Shown here piece by piece: positions 7,720-11,197 of a DNA stretch of 11,197 bases. Location: positions 1 through 11,197 of the forward strand of contig JAENWZ010000045.1 in assembly GCA_016649795.1 (NCBI GenBank), given 5' to 3'. This DNA comes from Proteiniphilum sp. Its GTDB lineage: Bacteria > Bacteroidota > Bacteroidia > Bacteroidales > Dysgonomonadaceae. Under the pieces are notes generated by a model, which was not told the DNA's origin, searched no databases, and saw only the letters and a program-made list of their open reading frames with translations. Numbering within the stretch: the first letter of the stretch is position 1; each line of letters starts with the position of its first letter. The position numbers were made by a program, and so were the translations under genes.

Positions 7720-8202
7720 TTACTTCCCGGTATAGGCTTTCATCAGTTTTACTGTTCTTTCATATCTTCTTCTGTTTCGCGCACGTATAGGGTCCATCTC
7801 AATGCCCGATGGAATGACCATCTCACCGCCGGTGGATATGATTTGTAAATTTTTCCCATTGAACTCATATTTCACTGATCCTGCCGGGCGCTGATTGATG
7901 GGTGTTGAGTTTGTGGTGTGCAGATTCATATGAATCAAATATTTCTCAGGCGGATAGAGGATTTGAATCCGATCGGATTTTGTGGGTAGTCTGGTCGTGG
8001 GTGAGACTCTCAGTACCTCCTGTCTGGAATTCGGCAAAATCTGATGAGCCTGTGATTGGTGGTGCTTCGCTCTGTTTTCAGGCACGATAAGCGACTGGCG
8101 AAGATTTTTTTTCATTTCTTCATTGAAATCCTGTGCATTTACTTCTGTCACAAACAGTCCAATTACTAAATACAAAGGAACAAGAATCGAAACTTGCTTC
8201 AT
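7720..8202 (-). CDS. Small exported protein of unknown function
   Basis: The 160-residue product starts with a Sec signal peptide (MKQVSILVPLYLVIGLF) and probable cleavage after Ala23 in VNA|QDF. It therefore should be periplasmic or surface-exposed, without a lipobox cysteine. The mature part is basic and polar. Its N-terminal half looks irregular (HHQSQAHQILPNSRQ), followed by a more folded segment at about residues 105-140 (GSVKYEFNGKNLQIIS, then EMVIPSGIEMDPIRA) and a very basic helical tail (RARNRRRYERTVKLMKAY). I cannot assign a family. The KYEFNGK...MVIPSG...DPIRA arrangement reminds me of small secreted proteins in other Bacteroidales, which is recall rather than a search. The ATG is supported by the signal peptide. 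It is transcribed toward the transporter gene, with 14 bases between the stop codons, and no convincing terminator separates them. Confidence 0.75.
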   Translation of the reverse strand: MKQVSILVPLYLVIGLFVTEVNAQDFNEEMKKNLRQSLIVPENRAKHHQSQAHQILPNSRQEVLRVSPTTRLPTKSDRIQILYPPEKYLIHMNLHTTNSTPINQRPAGSVKYEFNGKNLQIISTGGEMVIPSGIEMDPIRARNRRRYERTVKLMKAYTGK

Positions 8203-8324
8203 CAGCCCGGTGTTGATTGCTATTTGGGATTAACTTAAAGGATAGATGTTTTCAATCGCAATACGCTGCGGCGAACTTAGTTAAAGAAGTTTATTTCAGT
8301 GTTAAACTAGAATAACAGGTCATG

Positions 8325-8341
8325 AGGCGACCATCTCGCCT
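8325..8341 (+). promoter_or_regulatory. Short perfect hairpin AGGCG/CGCCT
   Basis: AGGCG at 8325-8329 pairs with CGCCT at 8337-8341 around a seven-base loop. It is one of several CGCC-containing elements in this intergenic region. It could be a protein-binding palindrome or part of a leader structure; nothing in the sequence decides. Confidence 0.4.
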
Positions 8342-8432
8342 TACTAAATACATCGGAATCATAATGCTTTAAAACGGCAATATCGCCTCACTCCTGCTCA
8401 ATTAAATAGCTGGATATAGCCCAAAAACCGGG

Positions 8433-8495
8433 TGTCTTATCATCGCCAAAAAGGCGTTTACGGAGATGATCCGTTAACACTTACAGTTTTTTTTT
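8433..8495 (+). promoter_or_regulatory. Mutually exclusive hairpins followed by T9, attenuator-like
   Basis: Two competing folds are visible. In the first, ATCATC (8439-8444) pairs with GATGAT (8465-8470), enclosing CGCC (8444-8447)/GGCG (8453-8456), with an outer GTGT/ACAC pairing (8432-8435 region with 8477-8480). In the second, ACGGA (8460-8464) pairs with TCCGT (8470-8474), extended by GTT/AAC, with GATGA as loop; this uses the bases that the first fold needs. Nine T residues at 8487-8495 follow nine bases after the second hairpin. The layout resembles a leader attenuator or a poor terminator upstream of the lipoprotein gene, but the spacing to the T-run is long for intrinsic termination. 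Confidence 0.4.
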
Positions 8496-8569
8496 AGCCT
8501 AAAACCGTGAACATATCCAATAGATTTCTTGTTATAAGATTGATTTTTAATTATATAAAAAGAAAAAAG

Positions 8570-9070
8570 ATGAAAAAGAATTTATTTGTAATAACCGGAA
8601 CGATGGTATTGAGCCTGATGGCCCTAGTCCTGTTCTCGTCGTGTAATGAAAGTAAACAGACGAAAGAAGAGGTAAGTGTGGAGGTAACCGGCACGGACAC
8701 CGTGACTAACTTCACGGTATATACCTATGAAGAGAAGAATGTAGCGTTGAGCGAAGCCAACAGAAGACTCGACGAGATGAACCGCCAGATTGAAGAATGG
8801 AAGGCAGATGCAGAAGCGAAAGCCGGTGAAATGTCGGCCGATGCAAAAGCAGCCTCTGATAAGGCCATAGCCGATCTCGAAAGAAAAAGAGACGAATTTA
8901 AGGCGGAAGTAGAAAAAATGGAGAATAGCACGCAGGATAATTGGGATGATGTTAAAAGAGACATCAACAGCAAGTACGAAGATGCGAGAGACGACCTGAA
9001 ACGTGGCTGGAAGAACTTGAAGGAAAATGTGAAAGAGACCGTGGACGAGGCGGAAGAGGCCATCCAATAA
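8570..9070 (+). CDS. Helical, highly charged lipoprotein (sll1863/YtxH-like character)
   Basis: The 166-residue product starts with MKKNLFVITGTMVLSLMALVLFSSC, a lipoprotein signal with the lipid-acceptor Cys25 in a relaxed Bacteroidota lipobox. I chose the ATG at 8570 over an upstream in-frame ATG at 8507: the latter would place a 21-residue extension before a perfect MKK signal peptide, and an A-rich stretch (AAAAAGAAAAAAG) precedes 8570. After a short linker, residues from about 55 to the end are almost all charged helix: alternating K/R and D/E, several Ala-rich turns, and recurring W/D/K segments (DNWDDVKRDINSKYEDARDDLKRGWKNLKE). This is coiled-coil or amphipathic-helix character, like stress-induced proteins of the sll1863 or YtxH type. 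That resemblance is by composition only. A strong terminator follows, so it is probably a single-gene transcript. Confidence 0.8.
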   Translation: MKKNLFVITGTMVLSLMALVLFSSCNESKQTKEEVSVEVTGTDTVTNFTVYTYEEKNVALSEANRRLDEMNRQIEEWKADAEAKAGEMSADAKAASDKAIADLERKRDEFKAEVEKMENSTQDNWDDVKRDINSKYEDARDDLKRGWKNLKENVKETVDEAEEAIQ

Positions 9071-9098
9071 ACGGCTCAAAGAGACATTGGAGACTCAT

Positions 9099-9148
9099 AC
9101 ACTCCTCAGGGATAACTTATCCGGTTATCGCTGTGGAGTGTTTTTTTT
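9099..9148 (+). terminator. Strong intrinsic terminator after the helical lipoprotein gene
   Basis: A 16-bp stem with two mismatches forms from ACACTCC (9099-9105), CAG (9107-9109) and GATAAC (9111-9116) pairing with GTTATC (9124-9129), CTG (9131-9133) and GGAGTGT (9135-9141). The loop is seven bases, and eight T residues (9141-9148) follow directly. It lies 28 bases after the stop and serves the plus strand only; there is no A-run on the other side to serve the convergent gene. Confidence 0.93.
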
Positions 9149-9153
9149 GATGG

Positions 9154-10044
9154 TTAATCCTGCATGGAGAAACTGTGTGATCCTATATGGTGACCGTCGG
9201 CAAAGATATCAGCCTTGTAGGTGCCGGGCATCAGGAACTCACCGATATCCCAATACATGGTAACGGGTATCTCTTCACCGCCGTATTCCACTATCCGCTT
9301 CATGGAGAACTGGATCTCCCTATTTTCGTAAGGGAAGGTGTTGGATGCGTTTTTTGAGAGCACAGTACCGTCAGGGGTCATCATGCGCACATAGATCGTC
9401 CGTTCGCCGGGCTCCGAGGTGATGTTGCGGGCAATGGTAAAAGAGATCACAAACTGGGTGCTTCTGCTCAGCCTCGATTGTTCCCGTCCCCTGTCGTTAA
9501 CCGCTTTCGCCCCTATATTGGTAGCCACCAGCTGTGCGGCTAAAGTCACCTTCTCAGAGAGCACCTCCCGCTCCTGTGAAACCTGCGTGAGTGTCCTGCT
9601 TGTCTCCCTGTATTGCTTTGTGATTTGTTTGTTCTCGGCTCGTAGTTCTTCATTCAGTCTGTTCAGTGAGTCTATCTGGTGGATGTAGGAACGAAGTATT
9701 TTACGCAGGGTGGAGAGCTCACCCTTCAAGCGGCTTATTTCTGCCTTGTCGGTAGCTTTGGTCATGCGCAGCTCCTCCTGCAGACGAAGCACTTTTGCCT
9801 GTTCATTCTCCAGCTTGTAGAGCAGGGAGTCGTTCTGAACACTGAACTTGAACCCTTCGTATTGCAGTGAGATCGCTTCATATTCATCTTCCAACTCCTG
9901 CTTGTTCACAGTATACTCTGCCTCTATTTCCTCTATCTGCCTGTTTTTGGTCAGGAGAAACCCGATAACAATGGCCAACACAATGGCCATCACACCAATA
10001 ATTGCTACAAGTTGAGGAGTCCGTTCCTTAAAGTCTATCTTCAT
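9154..10044 (-). CDS. Membrane-anchored coiled-coil protein with C-terminal beta domain, conserved in Bacteroidales
   Basis: The 296-residue protein has one transmembrane helix near the N-terminus (about residues 11-32, after MKIDFKERTP). A long coiled coil covers about residues 33-165, with heptad-like Leu/Ile spacing in EISRLKGELSTLRKILRSY and IDSLNRLNEELRAENKQI. A C-terminal domain from about 195 to 296 is probably beta-sandwich (FVISFTIARNITSEPGERTIYVRMMTPDG, FPYENREIQFSM, PVTMYWD, PGTYKADIFADG). From memory, similar proteins occur across Bacteroides and relatives, often annotated hypothetical or loosely as chromosome-partitioning proteins; I do not trust that functional label. The likely orientation is N-terminus in the cytoplasm with coil and beta domain in the periplasm, so a scaffold or envelope role is possible. 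A TAATTTTG promoter element lies 27 bases upstream of the start codon. Confidence 0.85.
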   Translation of the reverse strand: MKIDFKERTPQLVAIIGVMAIVLAIVIGFLLTKNRQIEEIEAEYTVNKQELEDEYEAISLQYEGFKFSVQNDSLLYKLENEQAKVLRLQEELRMTKATDKAEISRLKGELSTLRKILRSYIHQIDSLNRLNEELRAENKQITKQYRETSRTLTQVSQEREVLSEKVTLAAQLVATNIGAKAVNDRGREQSRLSRSTQFVISFTIARNITSEPGERTIYVRMMTPDGTVLSKNASNTFPYENREIQFSMKRIVEYGGEEIPVTMYWDIGEFLMPGTYKADIFADGHHIGSHSFSMQD

Positions 10045-10070
10045 CTAACTGCTTATTTTTCAATTGCCGG

Positions 10071-10078
10071 CAAAATTA
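10071..10078 (-). promoter_or_regulatory. Promoter -7 element for the coiled-coil gene
   Basis: Read on the minus strand this is TAATTTTG, a perfect match to the Bacteroidota TAnnTTTG -7 box. It lies 27 bases before the ATG, implying a leader of about 20 bases. The -33 TTTG is not well conserved (TGGG at about the right place). Confidence 0.5.
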
Positions 10079-10221
10079 AAGGTTTTCACCTTAATACCCA
10101 ATGATTACTCACTCTTTTTCGTTAATTTAATATTTACGGGATGCTGCACTTCATCGTAAAGGTCACCGGTTTGCAAGCATGCAGTGGAACGTTTGGTGCG
10201 GTTGTGTAAGAATCGTCCTGT

Positions 10222-10277
10222 CTGCGCACGCTGCAGGTGCAAATATACAGCAAAAAGCCTGCGTGTGTGCAGTTTTT
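10222..10277 (+). terminator. Terminator-like hairpin with no upstream gene on its strand
   Basis: CTGCGCACGC-T-GCAGGT (10222-10238) pairs with GCCTGCGTGTGTGCAG (10257-10272), giving about 16 pairs with one bulged T and three G-U pairs; the loop is 18 bases. Five T residues (10273-10277) follow at once. It is oriented for plus-strand transcription, yet the nearest upstream gene (9154-10044) is on the minus strand. It may be the leftover of a lost gene, a leader attenuator of the decayed peptidase gene, or a chance inverted repeat. Confidence 0.55.
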
Positions 10278-10289
10278 ACGTTTTTTCCT

Positions 10290-10297
10290 TATCTTTA
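10290..10297 (+). promoter_or_regulatory. Possible -7 element of the decayed S46 peptidase gene
   Basis: TATCTTTA is one mismatch from TAnnTTTG and lies 25 bases before the first base of the peptidase remnant. A T-rich stretch (10273-10288) precedes it. It may be the original promoter of the peptidase gene, brought close to the gene's 3' end by a deletion; that is inference. Confidence 0.3.
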
Positions 10298-10321
10298 TCC
10301 TCATAAATAAGAAAACATTAA

Positions 10322-10553
10322 AAAGAGGATCCCGATAACTGGGAATTTGTGGTACCTGAGAAACTGAAAGCGCTCTACAGTAAAAAGGATTTCGGCCCGT
10401 ACGCTATGGCTGACGGTAACCTGCCGATAGCTTTTACAGCCACAACGCATACAACAGGTGGTAATTCCGGTAGTCCGGTAACGCTATCTCCTCTTTGTGA
10501 TTGATCAATTTGCAGGAGCAACACACCTGGTGGAAGAGATGGATTTGAAATAA
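10322..10553 (+). pseudogene. Remnant of an S46-family dipeptidyl peptidase (Dpp7/Dpp11-like)
   Basis: In one frame, bases 10322-10480 read KEDPDNWEFVVPEKLKALYS, then KKDFGPYAMADGNLPIAFTA, then TTHTTGGNSGSPV. The last part is the family's catalytic-serine motif GGNSGSPV, and the context before it is typical of S46 peptidases. These are periplasmic or surface serine peptidases of about 700 residues that release dipeptides from oligopeptides in asaccharolytic Bacteroidota. One base out of frame, 10482-10553 reads RYLLFVIDQFAGATHLVEEMDLK and stop, which is the normal S46 C-terminus. The roughly 35-40 residues that usually separate these two blocks are absent, so the junction near 10480 is a deletion with a frame change. 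Everything N-terminal to about the last 100 residues is also missing, and an in-frame stop lies at 10319-10321. It cannot make a working enzyme. Confidence 0.9.
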
Positions 10554-10599
10554 TAATAAAAAAGTCTACAAAAAAAAGGATATATTCCTAAAAAAGTGT

Positions 10600-10607
10600 T
10601 ATACTTG
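10600..10607 (+). promoter_or_regulatory. Possible -7 element of the DUF4488-like lipoprotein gene
   Basis: TATACTTG differs from TAnnTTTG at one position and lies 30 bases before the ATG, a typical short leader. No convincing -33 TTTG is present; the upstream bases are A-rich with a small AGGA/TCCT inverted repeat around 10578-10590. Confidence 0.35.
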
Positions 10608-10637
10608 TAGGAGATATTCACGCAATAAATTAATAGT

Positions 10638-11180
10638 ATGAAAGCAACAGTTGGTTATTTATTGTTTATCTGCATGCTTGCTTTCGCTACAGGTTGTGGT
10701 TCATCCCAACGTGGTGTATCAGGTAAAAAGGCAGAACTTGTTCTCGGATTGTGGGAGGTGAAGGCGATTCATAACAGCAATGAATCCGGATACAAGGAAA
10801 CGCCTCCCGGAATGTTTAAGATGGTTTTACCTGACGGTAAATTCATGAATTTTATCTCTACAGATGAGGGTGCAATCATCACGGTTGATGGTACTTACAG
10901 ATTGGAAGGTGATCTCTATACGGAAGAAATTGTGAATTCATTCAATAAAAGTCAGGAAGGAAAACACAATCCCTTGCAGATAAAGTTATCGCAGGAGAAT
11001 TTTATGTACTTACGCTGGTTTCAGCCTATCGATGAGTTTGGTGTGGTACAGAACCGCTGGATCGAAGAGATCTGGCAGCGTGTACGCATCGAGGATCTGG
11101 AGGTGAGCAATGTGGATCTGCAGCAGGAGCTCAGATCGTTACTTAACAACGAAGAGGTAATCAGACAAGTTGTAGAGTAG
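10638..11180 (+). CDS. Lipoprotein with DUF4488-like (lipocalin-type) domain
   Basis: The 180-residue product has a lipoprotein signal peptide ending in the lipobox ATGC, with the acceptor Cys20, and a GSSQ linker. It should be anchored to the outer or inner membrane on the periplasmic or surface side. The following domain has the pattern I associate with DUF4488: an early LGLWEVKAI strand, then MVLPDGKFMNF, EGAIITVDGTYRLEGDLYTEEIV, GKHNPLQIKL and a closing EIWQRV. This is a small beta-barrel-like fold of unknown role found in Bacteroidota. The C-terminal 30 residues (VSNVDLQQELRSLLNNEEVIRQVVE) look helical and acidic, an addition to the core. The ATG at 10638 is supported by the signal peptide and an A/T-rich leader. 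The domain assignment is by memory of the family, not by a search. Confidence 0.8.
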   Translation: MKATVGYLLFICMLAFATGCGSSQRGVSGKKAELVLGLWEVKAIHNSNESGYKETPPGMFKMVLPDGKFMNFISTDEGAIITVDGTYRLEGDLYTEEIVNSFNKSQEGKHNPLQIKLSQENFMYLRWFQPIDEFGVVQNRWIEEIWQRVRIEDLEVSNVDLQQELRSLLNNEEVIRQVVE

Positions 11181-11197
11181 CACAGGAGAGAAGTAAA

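Larger units (their letters stand above)
8203..8569. other. Divergent intergenic region with several hairpins, no gene seen
   Basis: This region separates the minus-strand gene ending its 5' side at 8202 from the lipoprotein gene starting at 8570. It has frequent stops in all frames and I see no credible coding segment. It does hold a small hairpin at 8325-8341, a compound hairpin region at 8433-8480, and a run of nine T at 8487-8495, described separately. A one-mismatch -7-like element, TAAGATTG, is at 8535-8542, suitably placed for the lipoprotein gene but without an obvious -33 box. Confidence 0.6.

Noticed and set aside
8507..8569. In-frame upstream ATG at 8507 that would extend the helical lipoprotein by 21 residues
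   Set aside because: The extension precedes a complete MKK lipoprotein signal peptide and contains a second hydrophobic stretch and a basic run; the A-rich leader before 8570 fits a real start there.
10179..10310. A 43-codon plus-strand open frame, rich in Cys, His and Trp, running through the hairpin and promoter-like site
   Set aside because: Its composition is unlike the neighbouring genes, and it overlaps a terminator-like stem and a -7-like box. No signal peptide or family pattern is seen.
10578..10590. AGGA/TCCT inverted repeat in the A-rich stretch before the last gene
   Set aside because: The stem is only four base pairs with no further support; it is noted only as a possible operator-sized palindrome.

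Overview
This window looks like a chromosomal stretch from a Bacteroidales bacterium (phylum Bacteroidota). The protein sequences are of that type: a PanC/PanD pair with the wording seen in Bacteroides and relatives, a MATE pump opening with MYTNKQI, and secreted proteins whose signal peptides end in A|Q. Candidate promoters are TAnnTTTG-like, start codons lack strong Shine-Dalgarno sites, and one intergenic region holds an A/G/T-rich tandem repeat. Dysgonomonadaceae or Porphyromonadaceae would fit, but that is only an impression. Nothing indicates a phage, plasmid, CRISPR array or intact mobile element.

Left part (1-2528): the 3' portion of panC (cut by the window edge and carrying an apparent one-base deletion), then panD six bases later. 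The pair makes beta-alanine and joins it to pantoate, for vitamin B5 and coenzyme A. A strong intrinsic terminator follows panD, and a MATE-family efflux pump starts only 12 bases after its T-run.

Middle (2529-7705): a low-complexity spacer with two kinds of tandem repeat leads into an unrecognised secreted, probably outer-membrane beta-barrel protein. Eleven bases later comes an intact NAD+-dependent DNA ligase (ligA). A separate promoter-like segment precedes a DASS/SLC13-type transporter with two RCK_C-like regulatory domains inserted between its membrane halves.

Right part (7706-11197): a small exported protein on the minus strand converges on the transporter. A roughly 370-base leader region containing several hairpins precedes a helical, charged lipoprotein gene that ends in a very good terminator. 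Convergent to it is a membrane-anchored coiled-coil protein of a type conserved in Bacteroidales. Beyond that gene lies a decayed locus: a terminator-like hairpin with no gene upstream on its strand, a promoter-like site, and the remains of an S46-family dipeptidyl peptidase gene. The remnant still contains the catalytic-serine motif GGNSGSPV and the family C-terminus, but has an internal deletion and frame change and has lost its N-terminal part. The window ends with a complete DUF4488-like lipoprotein gene.

Most of the window is ordinary core and accessory chromosome. The points most worth checking are the frameshift in panC, the S46 peptidase remnant with its orphan terminator, the repeat tract before the outer-membrane gene, and the alternative hairpins upstream of the helical lipoprotein. 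I found no convincing undescribed multi-gene system.
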